A DNA stretch of 64,000 nucleotides from Marinoscillum sp049115815 (GTDB taxonomy: Bacteria > Bacteroidota > Bacteroidia > Cytophagales > Cyclobacteriaceae): NCBI GenBank assembly GCA_049115815.1, contig JAGDZO010000015.1:1-64000 (forward strand), given 5' to 3'. Position numbers and translations under genes: made by a program. This document shows positions 34,355 through 44,166 of this stretch, piece after piece. Position 1 is the stretch's first letter. Every line of letters starts with the position of its first letter. Under the pieces are notes generated by a model. It made no database searches and had not been told where the DNA came from. It saw nothing but the letters and a program-made list of their open reading frames with translations.

Positions 34355-35134
34355 CTATTTGAGGATCGCCATGTAATTGCAATAATGAAAAATCTCAAAG
34401 TGAGCTTGATAACTGCCGATCGGATAGAGTCCTGCTTTGGTGATCCTATAGAGATTATAATTGTTCTCAAGAAGGTGGTAGAAATCTTTGAGAAAGACAT
34501 GAGCATCGATCATCGTACCACCAAATTCGAATTGGATACAATGTATCCTTTTAGATTGTAGGAGCTCTTTCGCACCACGTAGTACGTTGATTTCATAGCC
34601 CTCCACATCTATTTTCAGAAAGTCAATTCGATCAATTTTATGCTGTAGGACAAAATCGCTTAAACGCATCAATTCAATCTCTTCAGTATGGATTTCTTCC
34701 GTAGTGGTATGAGCCCTTCCTACCATAGATGAATGTGAATTGGTAGAGCTTGAATAAATCTCGGCTTGATGGTTTTGATCGCCAAATCCTAAATGATGCG
34801 CTTGAATGCTTTTCGTATGCGATGTGTTTTGTGAGAGTAGATCATAAGTATTCTTTACAGGCTCAAAAGCAAGAATGGTTGCGTTGGTAAAGTGTTGGTT
34901 TAGTAATATCGAGTATTCTCCAACATTGGCTCCAACATCAAAAAAAATAGGATTATCAGGTAAAATGAACTTTAATTTTTTGAGCACATTAAGCTCACCA
35001 CTTTCATTGAGGTCAGCTGTACGCCCATAGTTCATGCCCCATAGTCCCATGTAGTATATTCCCAGATAGAATCTTTGTAAGAAACTATACTGTGGCACCC
35101 ATTTTTTGATCAGCTGCTTTAGGAACAAGAGCAT
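34355..35134 (-). CDS. FkbM family methyltransferase
   Basis: A 259-residue SAM-dependent O-methyltransferase of the FkbM type: PIFFDVGANVGEYSILLNQ (motif I), ILAFEPVKNTYDLLSQN, and DFLKIDVEGYEINVLRGAKELL (family signature). Such enzymes in glycan clusters often O-methylate sugars. The gene is 3 bases from the fucosyltransferase-like gene upstream. A second FkbM protein is at 36849-37607, so two distinct O-methylations are possible. Confidence 0.85.
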   Translation of the reverse strand: MLLFLKQLIKKWVPQYSFLQRFYLGIYYMGLWGMNYGRTADLNESGELNVLKKLKFILPDNPIFFDVGANVGEYSILLNQHFTNATILAFEPVKNTYDLLSQNTSHTKSIQAHHLGFGDQNHQAEIYSSSTNSHSSMVGRAHTTTEEIHTEEIELMRLSDFVLQHKIDRIDFLKIDVEGYEINVLRGAKELLQSKRIHCIQFEFGGTMIDAHVFLKDFYHLLENNYNLYRITKAGLYPIGSYQAHFEIFHYCNYMAILK

Positions 35135-35137
35135 TTA

Positions 35138-35986
35138 TTATTCTATTTTGGTAGTAATCTCTTCAAAATCAGCGTTCTTCAATTCACTTGCCACTGAAGA
35201 AAAAGTACTTGAAAATGAACCATATATTTTTTTGGTTTTGCTTAGACAATATAGGTCTATCATCGCCATTTGCATTCCGGTTGATGAATTTCTATCACCA
35301 TCTTCCGCATCTGAAGTGATAATTCTATCCTTAAAAATAGACTTAAGTTGTTGCTTTTCTCGTAGTGAATCAGACGCGACAAAAAAACATGTGTCCTCAT
35401 TTACCGCTATTTCTTCATTCATTTTTTTGATGAACAACTCTGTTGGACTATTTGCAATTGCATCCAAATGATCACTTCTTCTAATATGAACACCAATGTT
35501 ATTTGCGGAGAATTTTGATGTTAGTTTAGAAATGTACTCTTGAATATGAGAGGTGGGGATAAATAGTGTTTGGTCTAAATTACCAGGAATGAGCCTTGTC
35601 CAAGAGGTTATTAGAACATTCTTATTTTTGATTTCAGTTGAAAAATCATGTCCAAGCTCTATCATTCTGGTTGTTTCATAGCTGTGATATACTTGATCGA
35701 AGTGGAGTAGTTGATAACGTTTTATTAACCAGTTATAGATTTTCTGCTTGGTGTGTGGAAGTTCTTTGTCTGAGTATAGAACTTCTTTTTGCGACGTTTC
35801 ATGTATTGTTATTTTGATATCACTGACCATAAAGGGTTCGAAAAGCTCAAAAAATGATGCATTCAAATAGTGATTTTTCACCCAATGTATGTGAAGAGGA
35901 GAGTTTGTTTCTCTGCAAATTTGGATAGCTGAATCGATGGCAAGCATTCTATTACAAAGACCCCCTGTAGGTTTAAGTGTTAACAT
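35138..35986 (-). CDS. Fucosyltransferase-like (NodZ-like) glycosyltransferase
   Basis: A 282-residue protein with LKPTGGLCNRMLAIDSAI at the N terminus and the GVHIRRSDHLD motif near residue 168, matching the HxRRxD region of NodZ and related O-fucosyltransferase-fold enzymes. Later are FFVASDS and YGSFSSTFSSVASEL, both in the expected places. Donor GDP-fucose is likely by family but not shown. It is the first gene of the minus-strand glycan series, divergent from the DUF268 gene. Confidence 0.65.
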   Translation of the reverse strand: MLTLKPTGGLCNRMLAIDSAIQICRETNSPLHIHWVKNHYLNASFFELFEPFMVSDIKITIHETSQKEVLYSDKELPHTKQKIYNWLIKRYQLLHFDQVYHSYETTRMIELGHDFSTEIKNKNVLITSWTRLIPGNLDQTLFIPTSHIQEYISKLTSKFSANNIGVHIRRSDHLDAIANSPTELFIKKMNEEIAVNEDTCFFVASDSLREKQQLKSIFKDRIITSDAEDGDRNSSTGMQMAMIDLYCLSKTKKIYGSFSSTFSSVASELKNADFEEITTKIE

Positions 35987-36012
35987 ACAATCAATTAATA
36001 AATCAGCTTGTC

Positions 36013-36020
36013 TAAATTTG
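36013..36020 (+). promoter_or_regulatory. -7 box ahead of DUF268 gene
   Basis: TAAATTTG matches TAnnTTTG and lies 21 bases before the ATG at 36042. No clear TTG at -33 was found, so only the -7 element is supported. Confidence 0.35.
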
Positions 36021-36041
36021 ATGTAAACTTATAAAAATCGA

Positions 36042-36833
36042 ATGCTAAATAAGATGCGCAAGGGCGCAATGTTCGTCTTGCAATATTTTGGTATTTATCC
36101 CGAACAGTTTGTGGAGAATCTGAAAGGAGTTGGCTGGTTTCTGAAAGATTACAGAAAACTTAAGCGAGCAGCGAAGACTCATTCATCTCAAGTAAATTTT
36201 GGAAGACCTTTTCCGATGTTAAGGGATAAAAATGACACAAGTGGAAGACTATCGGGTCATTATTTTCATCAGGATTTATTGGTGGCTCAAAAGATATTTG
36301 ATAATTGTCCTAAACGTCACGTTGATATTGGATCGAGGACTGATGGTTTTGTAGCACATGTGGCATCATTTAGAGAAATAGAGGTTATAGATATCAGAGA
36401 GACGCTGGACGAAATCTCGAATATAAAATTTGTGCAAGCTGATTTTATGAGTCCGGAGAGCGGACTTAAGGACTACACAGATTCGGTTTCTTGTCTCCAT
36501 GTTATTGAGCATTTTGGTCTGGGTAGATATGGTGATCCTATTGATTTAAATGGACATTGGAAGGGTTTGGACAATATATTCAAACTGTTGAAAAAGGGTG
36601 GGAAGTTCTATTTTTCTACTCCCATTGGTCCAGAGAAGATTCACTTCAATGCACATCGGGTATTTAACCTTCGTACACTTGTTGACTATTTTAGTAAAGC
36701 GTATTCAATAGACTCTTTCTCTTATGTAGATGATGCAGGAATACTCTTCAAGGATATAGATTTTAACCAAGGACTAGAAGGTAATTTTGGCTGTAATTTT
36801 GGCTGTGCCATTTTTGAATTAACCAAAAAGTAA
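36042..36833 (+). CDS. DUF268 methyltransferase-like protein
   Basis: A 263-residue DUF268 protein. RHVDIGSRTDGFVAHVASF corresponds to a SAM-binding motif, DSVSCLHVIEHFGLGRYGDPI is the DUF268 hallmark, and LLKKGGKFYFSTPIGPEKIHFNAHRVF follows. The fold is that of a SAM methyltransferase, but activity is unproved for the family. It is divergent from the fucosyltransferase-like gene and 15 bases ahead of the second FkbM gene. Confidence 0.82.
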   Translation: MLNKMRKGAMFVLQYFGIYPEQFVENLKGVGWFLKDYRKLKRAAKTHSSQVNFGRPFPMLRDKNDTSGRLSGHYFHQDLLVAQKIFDNCPKRHVDIGSRTDGFVAHVASFREIEVIDIRETLDEISNIKFVQADFMSPESGLKDYTDSVSCLHVIEHFGLGRYGDPIDLNGHWKGLDNIFKLLKKGGKFYFSTPIGPEKIHFNAHRVFNLRTLVDYFSKAYSIDSFSYVDDAGILFKDIDFNQGLEGNFGCNFGCAIFELTKK

Positions 36834-36848
36834 ATCAAAGCTTTTTTT

Positions 36849-37607
36849 ATGATGATGTATTTAAGGAACAACTTGTTTCCGTACGCAGATTATTTATTGA
36901 GTTCATTCAATAGAGACAAGCAGGAAGATTTGAAACGCCGTGAGTTCTATGCCTCATTTATTCCTGAGGGATCATTGGTATTTGATATTGGCGCTAACAT
37001 GGGAAATAGAGTAGGGCCTTTATTAGCTATTGGGAACAATGTGGTGGCGCTGGAGCCTCAACCAAGATGTGCCAATTACCTCAAATTAAAATATGGCAAG
37101 AAAATAAACTTGGAGCGTAAAGGCGTAGGCAGTGAAGAGGGTGTTTTGACTATGCACCTTTCAAAAGCGCATGTGCTTTCAACTTTCTCGTCAGACTGGA
37201 TTGATACACTAAAGGATAGTCCTCGTTTTGGGGACAAGCAATGGAGCCAAACCATAGAAGTGGAAATGACGACCTTGGATTTGTTAATTGCCAAGTATGG
37301 TAAACCATATTTTATGAAAGTGGACGTGGAGGGGTTTGAGCTAGAAGTATTAAAAGGCTTAAATAGTGAAATCCCAGTTATCAGTTTGGAATATGCAGTG
37401 CCAGAAGCTATGCAAGGATTGGTGGATTGCCTGAGGAGATTAAGTGATATTTACCATTCACCTGAGTTTAATTATTCGGTGGGCGAATCAATGAATTGGG
37501 CTAAAGATAAGTGGGTAAGTTATGAAGACATGGTGTCGCATATCTCCACAGAAGAGTTCAAAAACACCCTTTTCGGTGATGTCTATGTTAGGTCCAGACC
37601 TTCTTGA
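36849..37607 (+). CDS. FkbM family methyltransferase (second copy)
   Basis: A 252-residue FkbM-type methyltransferase: LVFDIGANMGNRVGPLLAIG (motif I), VVALEPQPRCANYL, and YFMKVDVEGFELEVLKGL. It is quite different from the copy at 34355-35134, so the two are not a recent duplication. It is in a two-gene unit with DUF268 and its 3' end overlaps the convergent flippase gene by 20 bases. Confidence 0.85.
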   Translation: MMMYLRNNLFPYADYLLSSFNRDKQEDLKRREFYASFIPEGSLVFDIGANMGNRVGPLLAIGNNVVALEPQPRCANYLKLKYGKKINLERKGVGSEEGVLTMHLSKAHVLSTFSSDWIDTLKDSPRFGDKQWSQTIEVEMTTLDLLIAKYGKPYFMKVDVEGFELEVLKGLNSEIPVISLEYAVPEAMQGLVDCLRRLSDIYHSPEFNYSVGESMNWAKDKWVSYEDMVSHISTEEFKNTLFGDVYVRSRPS

Positions 37608-39081
37608 TCTTCTGCAGAATTAAATCTATTATAGCATTTACTTCCAAGGAAACATTAAGTAGATAAACTAAAAACCCAAAGACTAAAGTAGTCAGGACAC
37701 TCCTTAATGCAATATTCCAGATTGGGTGAAAATTAAGGGGCAAATAATTGAATCCTAAGAACAGAAGGCCTAGCAGGATAATTAGGAGCCAATGTTTTTT
37801 TACAAATGGTAATATTCTGAGTTCACGATAGATAATCCCTAACCGTAAAATTTGACTCACTATCGTCGTACATAGGAATGCCACACCTACACCTGCAATT
37901 CCCAAATGAGGAATCAAAATCAAATTCATTGAGATCATGACCAAAGATCCAAAAAGCATTATATAGATACTTTTTATGTAGAATCCAGAATAGCTAATAA
38001 CTTCTGAGGCAATCCCAAAAAACATATTCAAAATTCTTGAGAGGCAGAATAGTATAATTAGGACTTTGCCAGCTGCGAATTCATTTCCCCTCGGAATAAT
38101 TAAAAATAGGTCGTCTAAATTGGTAATGATCCCGATGGCTAGTAGGCCACCAATTACTCCAAGGTTTATTGAAGCCTTTTGATAATTTGCTTTAATAGAT
38201 AGAGCGTTTTGATCCTTAAAATCCTGAGAAATGATAGGTGATATAATTTGAGTAACCACTCTTTTTGGCATTTCAATAATGGTGGCAATAAATGCGGCCA
38301 TAGTTAGTATACCATTTTGATTGAGCCCCAGCAAAGAAGATGTCATGGCATAACTCACGTTATTCAAGATGGAGGCACCTACAGTCATAGAAAGTGTGTA
38401 GATACCAAATCTCAATAGCAAATGAAATTGCTCCTTCGGGATTGCTTTAAAATTGAAATCCAGTTTGATTTTGTACTTTAGAAACGCATATACCAGCAAA
38501 AGGAAAAGTGCGCCGGCATAGTTGAGAGCCAGCAATTTTATTAACCAATCAAATGTGATCACGCTTAGGCCAAAAGCTACTATTAAACTTAAGCTTACAA
38601 CTCTCAGGAGAATCTCTTGAATGAAATTTTGAAATATGACATTGCCTTGTGTCCAGAGAAATGAATGGAAATAATCGAAAAAACTTTGGGCAATAAAAAT
38701 GAATAGTGTGATGTTTAAGTACTGGATATAACGCGGTGAATTTTCCACAAAAAGGGTACTTAGCCAATCCTTGCTAAATGCGACAATAAAAGTAGCGAGG
38801 AAACAGAATGCACCTATCAAAACCAAATTCATGGTAATGATTTGGTTTCTTAGTTTAATATCATTTTTGAAATTGGGGTAATATTTGATGAATGACCCAT
38901 TAAGCCCTAATAGGGCTACTGGCACAATCATCAGCGCATTAGATTGGATCAAGCGGATCAAGCCGATCTCTTCCACATCCAGAAATGCAGGCATCACTAG
39001 GAGGGTGGAAATAAAACCTATCGCAACACCACCATAGGTTATCAACGTCCCCCAAAAACTTTGTCTAATGACTATTCCCAT
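37588..39081 (-). CDS. Wzx-like polysaccharide flippase
   Basis: A 497-residue membrane protein with about 14 hydrophobic segments spread over the length and no large soluble domain, as in the MOP/Wzx superfamily. The N terminus is IVIRQSFWGTLITYGGVAIG and the first helix pair contains IGLIRLIQSNALMIVP, a common oligosaccharide flippase pattern. It probably turns the lipid-linked glycan to the periplasmic face. No Wzy polymerase or priming transferase is present in the cluster. Confidence 0.85.
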   Translation of the reverse strand: MGIVIRQSFWGTLITYGGVAIGFISTLLVMPAFLDVEEIGLIRLIQSNALMIVPVALLGLNGSFIKYYPNFKNDIKLRNQIITMNLVLIGAFCFLATFIVAFSKDWLSTLFVENSPRYIQYLNITLFIFIAQSFFDYFHSFLWTQGNVIFQNFIQEILLRVVSLSLIVAFGLSVITFDWLIKLLALNYAGALFLLLVYAFLKYKIKLDFNFKAIPKEQFHLLLRFGIYTLSMTVGASILNNVSYAMTSSLLGLNQNGILTMAAFIATIIEMPKRVVTQIISPIISQDFKDQNALSIKANYQKASINLGVIGGLLAIGIITNLDDLFLIIPRGNEFAAGKVLIILFCLSRILNMFFGIASEVISYSGFYIKSIYIMLFGSLVMISMNLILIPHLGIAGVGVAFLCTTIVSQILRLGIIYRELRILPFVKKHWLLIILLGLLFLGFNYLPLNFHPIWNIALRSVLTTLVFGFLVYLLNVSLEVNAIIDLILQKIKKVWT

Positions 39082-39122
39082 GATTTCGGATAAAGCGTGA
39101 AGTTATGAAGGTTTCAAGTTTC

Positions 39123-39875
39123 TCAACCAAAAAACCATAGCTTAATAGCCATTCCAAATACGGTAATCAAGAGGATTATCCTGATCCACTTGTCGTCTTT
39201 GCCTACAGACCAGCGACTCGCTAGCCAACCTCCAGCAGCATTGCCTGCCGCCAATGTGAGTCCATAGTCCCAGCGTATTTGGTCTTCCCACCAGAAGATG
39301 ACTAAGGCGACTAAAGTGTAGCAAGCCACCACAAATAATTTGATGGCATTAGTCTTAGCCATATCAAAACCATGAATTCCCGTTAAGGTAGCAATGATCA
39401 AAAAGCCTACTCCGGCCTGGATAAAGCCACCGTAAAGTCCAACCAAGAAAAACATGGAAATGGAGAAGACCTTACTCTTTGTAGTGAGGATTTCAATAGC
39501 TCCCTTTTTGGTGAGATATGGCTTGAGGACTGTCAGTATCATGACGACCACCATCACTACTGCGAGTATTCTATTGAATAGTTCTCCACGAATATCTACA
39601 GCTAGATACGCACCAATAACACATCCAATTACTGCTGTGATGCTTGCATATCCAGCGTAAGGAAACACAAAAACTCCTTTACTTTTAAAACCACCTACAG
39701 ATACGAGCGCCTGCAGAAAAATGCCAATCCTATTCGTCCCATTGGCTACACTCGAAGGGAGCCCCATAAAGATGAGCAGTGGCAATGTGATCAAGGATCC
39801 TCCGCCGGCCAAAGTGTTGATGACTCCTGTGACTAACCCTACGCCAATCAGTATCAGCGCTTCTACAAATGTCAT
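39123..39875 (-). CDS. TSUP (TauE/SafE) family transporter
   Basis: A 250-residue membrane protein with about 8 segments. GVGLVTGVINTLAGGGSLITLPLLI at the N terminus and FLVGLYGGFIQAGVGFLII mid-way are the two conserved halves of the TSUP family, which export sulfite, sulfoacetate or similar anions. The substrate is not inferable. It overlaps folK by 4 bases (ATGA), so the two are coupled, a link without obvious meaning. Confidence 0.9.
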   Translation of the reverse strand: MTFVEALILIGVGLVTGVINTLAGGGSLITLPLLIFMGLPSSVANGTNRIGIFLQALVSVGGFKSKGVFVFPYAGYASITAVIGCVIGAYLAVDIRGELFNRILAVVMVVVMILTVLKPYLTKKGAIEILTTKSKVFSISMFFLVGLYGGFIQAGVGFLIIATLTGIHGFDMAKTNAIKLFVVACYTLVALVIFWWEDQIRWDYGLTLAAGNAAGGWLASRWSVGKDDKWIRIILLITVFGMAIKLWFFG

Positions 39876-40369
39876 AGGTCTAATTCCAATTCAGTACTGG
39901 TGCACTCAAGGTCATCAGGACATATATCAAGAAGCTCAGTTTGGGTACTACCGAGAATAGGGTGAACCTCATTAGGTCCACATTCGGCTAGCGGCATGAG
40001 TGTAAATTTCCGCATGGGGATTCCCGGATGTGGAATCGTCAGGTTTTCTGATTCCAAAACCACATTTTCATAATATAGTATGTCAATGTCTATGATTCTC
40101 TCGCCCCATTTTTTAAAACGCTTTCTACCCATCTGTTCTTCAGCGGCTAGGCACACTTCGAGCAATTTTTCAGGATCCAAAACGGTATCTATCCGCAAAA
40201 CTATATTGAGAAAATGACCTTGGTCAGGTTCCCCCCAAGGAGCCGACTCATAGATAGCCGAGTAATCTATTATGGTTAATGTACTAGCCTCAAGTAGCTC
40301 TTTCGCCCGATTGAGATTTGCCAGACGGTCACCTATATTGGTGCCTAAAAGTAGAAATATTCCCTTCAT
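39872..40369 (-). CDS. folK: HPPK, folate biosynthesis
   Basis: 2-amino-4-hydroxy-6-hydroxymethyldihydropteridine pyrophosphokinase, which transfers pyrophosphate from ATP to the pterin. The start is put at the ATG at 40369 (MKGIFLLLGTNIGDR), because the longer frame uses TTG. Signatures: GTNIGDRLANLNRA, YESAPWGEPDQGHFLNIV, and the end of the catalytic loop RKRFKKWGERIIDIDIL, then TIPHPGIPMRKFTLMPL. 165 residues, normal. Confidence 0.95.
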   Translation of the reverse strand: MKGIFLLLGTNIGDRLANLNRAKELLEASTLTIIDYSAIYESAPWGEPDQGHFLNIVLRIDTVLDPEKLLEVCLAAEEQMGRKRFKKWGERIIDIDILYYENVVLESENLTIPHPGIPMRKFTLMPLAECGPNEVHPILGSTQTELLDICPDDLECTSTELELDL

Positions 40370-40455
40370 CAATTCTATCAAACTATTTTACCGCATCACA
40401 GTCTTTATAGTACTGTATCCTTACTTTTGTAAAATAATAGCATTAAAGACATATC

Positions 40456-42195
40456 ATGGCATTTCTGCGTAATCTATTGGCCACTATTGTTGGCCTTTTT
40501 ATATTTTGTTTTCTCTTTTTCATCCTCTTAGGAGGAATAGCGGCAGCTATCGGTGGGTCTGCTGATTCCGCACCATATGTTGCTCCAGAGTCTGTATTGC
40601 ATCTTGATTTGTACGGAGCAGTCACGGAGCAGTCAATTGACGACCCTTTTCAGGAAGCATTGGGAGGCGAAGTGCCCATGAGTTTGTTGGATATGCTTAG
40701 CGCAATTGAAGAGGCTAAATATGATGACCGCATCCGTGGAATTTACCTCCAGCCGACTTTTGTGATGGCTGGTTACGCCACCCTTCAAGAATTGAGAGAT
40801 GCGATTATTGATTTTAAAGCATCAGGCAAGTTTGTCCATGCCTACGGAGAATATCTGACTGAGGGAGATTATTACTTGGCTTCCGTGGCGGATTCCATCT
40901 ATTTGAATCCTGAAGGTTCGTTGGAATTCAATGGACTTTCTGCTGGTGTTACCTTTTTTAAAGGACTGTTTGATAAACTAGATATCGAACCGGAGATATT
41001 CAGAGTAGGAGAATACAAGAGCTTTATTGAGCCATTTATTCGCACATCTATGAGTGAGGAAAATCGTAGGCAAATGAGCGAACTGATTAACTCGGTTTAT
41101 GATACTTATTTGACCAATGTCTCTGAGTCTAGAAATATACCTAAGGAGGATCTGGCCAGGATTTCCAAAGAGATGAGCGTACGATTGCCAAAGGATGCTT
41201 TGGAGTTTGGTCTAATCTCCAAGGTGGCTTATGAAGATGAAATTAAGACTTTGATTGGAGAGGAATTGGGAAGTTCCGGTAGCGATATCAGCTTTATTTC
41301 TATCAGTAAGTACGTCAAAGCCGTAAAAGGGGGGAATTATTCTTCTAACAAAGTAGCAGTGATAGTGGCCAATGGTGACATAGTGATGGGCGAAGCTGAA
41401 GGCTCTATTGGAAGCGAGCAGTTTGCTAAGGAAATTCGACAAGCACGCGAAAGCAGATCAGTAAAGGCGATTGTGCTAAGAATTAATTCTCCAGGCGGGA
41501 GCCTCACGGCTTCAGATATTATCTGGAGAGAGATCATGCTGACCAAGGGCAAGAAACCAATCATCGCATCTATGTCTGATGTGGCCGCATCTGGTGGATA
41601 TTTTATCGCCATGCCTTGTGATACTATTCTGGCTCAGCCAAACACCATTACAGGTTCAATCGGAATTTTCGGGATGATGTTCAATTTTGGAAAATTCATG
41701 GAGAACAAACTGGGAATTACTAACGAATCTGTGTCAACGGGAGATTTCTCTGATATCATGACGGTCACAAGATCCCTGAATCAGTACGAGCGTGACATCA
41801 TACAAAAAGGTGTTGAGGCTGGGTATGAAACTTTCGTAACCAAGGCAGCAGAGGGTAGGGGTATGGAAGTTGAGGAACTGAAAAAATATGCTGGAGGTAG
41901 AGTCTGGACAGGAACTCAAGCGTTGGAAAGAGGTCTGGTGGATCAGCTTGGTTCGTTCAAAGATGCTGTTGCTCTAGCTGCTGAAAAAGCGGGAATTTCA
42001 GATGACTACAGAGTGAGCTACTATCCGAAACAGAAGCCGTTTTTGGAAAAACTCATTACAGATATAAGTGAAGCCAAAAGCCAAATTTTCGCTGATGAGT
42101 TGACTGTCATTTCACCTTATATGAATGATATTAAGTCACTCCAGAAGATGGACGGAATTCAAGCGCGACTGCCAGGAAATCTGACCATTAAATGA
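40456..42195 (+). CDS. sppA: Signal peptide peptidase SppA, 67-kDa type
   Basis: A 579-residue double-domain SppA with an N-terminal membrane anchor (about 5-35: ATIVGLFIFCFLFFILLGGI). The C-terminal half carries the catalytic Ser in SMSDVAASGGYFIA (about residue 378). The N-terminal half supplies the Lys of the dyad, probably in TEGDYYLAS region. RINSPGGSLTAS is the substrate-binding strand. SppA tetramers digest signal peptides on the periplasmic side. It follows folK divergently, with its promoter in about 85 bases. Confidence 0.92.
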   Translation: MAFLRNLLATIVGLFIFCFLFFILLGGIAAAIGGSADSAPYVAPESVLHLDLYGAVTEQSIDDPFQEALGGEVPMSLLDMLSAIEEAKYDDRIRGIYLQPTFVMAGYATLQELRDAIIDFKASGKFVHAYGEYLTEGDYYLASVADSIYLNPEGSLEFNGLSAGVTFFKGLFDKLDIEPEIFRVGEYKSFIEPFIRTSMSEENRRQMSELINSVYDTYLTNVSESRNIPKEDLARISKEMSVRLPKDALEFGLISKVAYEDEIKTLIGEELGSSGSDISFISISKYVKAVKGGNYSSNKVAVIVANGDIVMGEAEGSIGSEQFAKEIRQARESRSVKAIVLRINSPGGSLTASDIIWREIMLTKGKKPIIASMSDVAASGGYFIAMPCDTILAQPNTITGSIGIFGMMFNFGKFMENKLGITNESVSTGDFSDIMTVTRSLNQYERDIIQKGVEAGYETFVTKAAEGRGMEVEELKKYAGGRVWTGTQALERGLVDQLGSFKDAVALAAEKAGISDDYRVSYYPKQKPFLEKLITDISEAKSQIFADELTVISPYMNDIKSLQKMDGIQARLPGNLTIK

Positions 42196-42262
42196 TTGTT
42201 GCCTTTGGCAATGTATCAAGGCTGATTATCTTTCGGAAAAATTATCATAACCACATCAAAGT

Positions 42263-43243
42263 ATGAGAAACGACTGGACTAAAGAGGAGATTAAGGAGAT
42301 TTTTGATAAGCCGGTATTGGAGCTGATTTATGAAGCCGCTACTGTTCATAGAGAGCAGAATGATCCGTCTGAAGTTCAGGTATGTACCTTATTGTCCATC
42401 AAGACGGGAGGCTGTCCTGAGGATTGTTCTTATTGTCCTCAAGCGGCTAGATATCACACTGATGTGAAGGTTCATAAGCTATTGGATGTGGACTTTGTGA
42501 TGCAGAAAGCCATCAAAGCCCAAGAAAGTGGTAGTACTAGATTCTGCATGGGAGCGGCATGGAGAGAAGTAAGAGACAATCGAGATTTTGATAAGGTAAT
42601 TGAAATGGTCTCTGGTGTCAATTCATTGGGTATGGAGGTGTGCTGCACTCTAGGCATGCTTACTCCTGAGCAAGCTCAGAAACTAAAGGATGCAGGGTTG
42701 TATGCCTACAATCACAATCTAGATACTTCTGAAGAAAATTATGAAGAGATCATCACCACGCGAACTTATGATGATCGATTAGATACCATAGATAATGTAC
42801 GCAAAGCAGACATCAGTGTTTGTTCAGGCGGAATAATTGGCTTGGGTGAAACCAATGAAGATCGTATTGGGATGCTGTATACGCTTGCTACAATGGAGGA
42901 ACATCCAGAATCGGTACCAGTTAATGCGCTTGTGCCTGTGCCCGGAACACCACTAGAAGACCAACCAAAAGTATCGGTGTGGGATATGGTCAGAATGATC
43001 GCTACAGCAAGAATCATCATGCCAAGAGCGATGGTCAGACTTTCCGCAGGTAGAGTACGTATGTCTGTAGAAGAACAGGCGCTTTGCTTTTTAGCTGGTG
43101 CCAATTCGATTTTCGCTGGAGATGAGTTGTTGACAACACCTAATCCTGAAGTAGATCAGGATAAAGAGATGTTCCAAACCCTCAATCTAAAACCTAGAGC
43201 ATCATTCAAGGGAGCTGCAGCAGAGAAGTACGCGGTTCACTAA
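42263..43243 (+). CDS. bioB: Biotin synthase
   Basis: A 326-residue radical SAM enzyme inserting sulfur into dethiobiotin. The 4Fe-4S SAM motif is GGCPEDCSYCPQ (CxxxCxxC, about 53-60). The 2Fe-2S ligands are in the later Cys-containing stretches FCMGAA, GMEVCCTLGM and ISVCSGGIIG. RLSAGRVRMS (Arg) completes the site. Length and order are normal. The other biotin genes are not in the window. It converges on the EamA gene with a 4-base overlap. Confidence 0.96.
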   Translation: MRNDWTKEEIKEIFDKPVLELIYEAATVHREQNDPSEVQVCTLLSIKTGGCPEDCSYCPQAARYHTDVKVHKLLDVDFVMQKAIKAQESGSTRFCMGAAWREVRDNRDFDKVIEMVSGVNSLGMEVCCTLGMLTPEQAQKLKDAGLYAYNHNLDTSEENYEEIITTRTYDDRLDTIDNVRKADISVCSGGIIGLGETNEDRIGMLYTLATMEEHPESVPVNALVPVPGTPLEDQPKVSVWDMVRMIATARIIMPRAMVRLSAGRVRMSVEEQALCFLAGANSIFAGDELLTTPNPEVDQDKEMFQTLNLKPRASFKGAAAEKYAVH

Positions 43244-44166
43244 TCCACAGCTTTTGATCGGTTGATATTAATGAGTATTGCGCTAAGCAGTACTATAGCC
43301 ATTCCAATGAGTTTCATCGATGTTATCTGCTCAGCGGCTAACATCCAACTCAGAAATACTGCTACCACTGGATTGATATAGGCATAAGTGCCTACTATCG
43401 CGGAAGGCAGGTGATTGAGTAACCATGTATACGCCATGTATGCGACTATTGATCCTGCAATAGCAAGATATGTTACAGCATACCAAGCGTTTAAATCCGC
43501 ATTAAACCAACGTGGATCATTGTATTCGCCCATGATCAGACTGATCAGAAAGCACGAAATTGCGCCTAGTATTAATTGCCATCCAAGATTTTGATGCATG
43601 GTGCCTGGGGCAGGGCGGCTTCTATTATAAAGCGTACCCAATACCCAGCATATAGCTCCAAATATCACGGCGGCAGATCCTGAAATAGCTAAATACAACG
43701 ATTCACCTTCCATAGGTTGGTTGAGTTTGTCCTTTAATAACAACACAATCCCAATAAAACCAATGACCAGTCCAGCAATAATGTACGGGTTAGAAAAGTA
43801 AGACTTCCAATGAGCTCTGTCTATGACTACAAACCATACTGGTATGGTCGCTACAAGTACGGAGGCATATCCAGATGCAATGTATTGCTCTGCCCATATG
43901 AGACTTCCTTGACCACCAGCTAGGACCACTAGCCCTATGATACTATTTTTGATCAATGATCTTTTTGAGGGAAAAGGTTCTCGCTTGTAAAGGCTATAAC
44001 CTGCCAATAGAATTCCGGCAAGGAGGAATCTTATAGCCGCCATCAAAAAAGGAGGGAAGCCTACTAGACCCAACACAATGACGTAATAGGTCGTCCCCCA
44101 TATGATGTATATGGCCAAAAAGCACAAAACTATTGTTACTCGATGATTAAAACCTGTTCTACTCAT
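43240..44166 (-). CDS. EamA family transporter
   Basis: A 308-residue DMT-superfamily protein with ten membrane segments in two EamA repeats. The N terminus, VLCFLAIYIIWGTTYYVIVLGL, and the matched GFIGIVLLLKD and VVAVFLSWMLAAEQIT are family patterns. Members export amino acids or other metabolites; substrate unknown. It is the last gene of the MarR-led unit and overlaps the small membrane protein by 8 bases. Confidence 0.9.
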   Translation of the reverse strand: MSRTGFNHRVTIVLCFLAIYIIWGTTYYVIVLGLVGFPPFLMAAIRFLLAGILLAGYSLYKREPFPSKRSLIKNSIIGLVVLAGGQGSLIWAEQYIASGYASVLVATIPVWFVVIDRAHWKSYFSNPYIIAGLVIGFIGIVLLLKDKLNQPMEGESLYLAISGSAAVIFGAICWVLGTLYNRSRPAPGTMHQNLGWQLILGAISCFLISLIMGEYNDPRWFNADLNAWYAVTYLAIAGSIVAYMAYTWLLNHLPSAIVGTYAYINPVVAVFLSWMLAAEQITSMKLIGMAIVLLSAILININRSKAVD

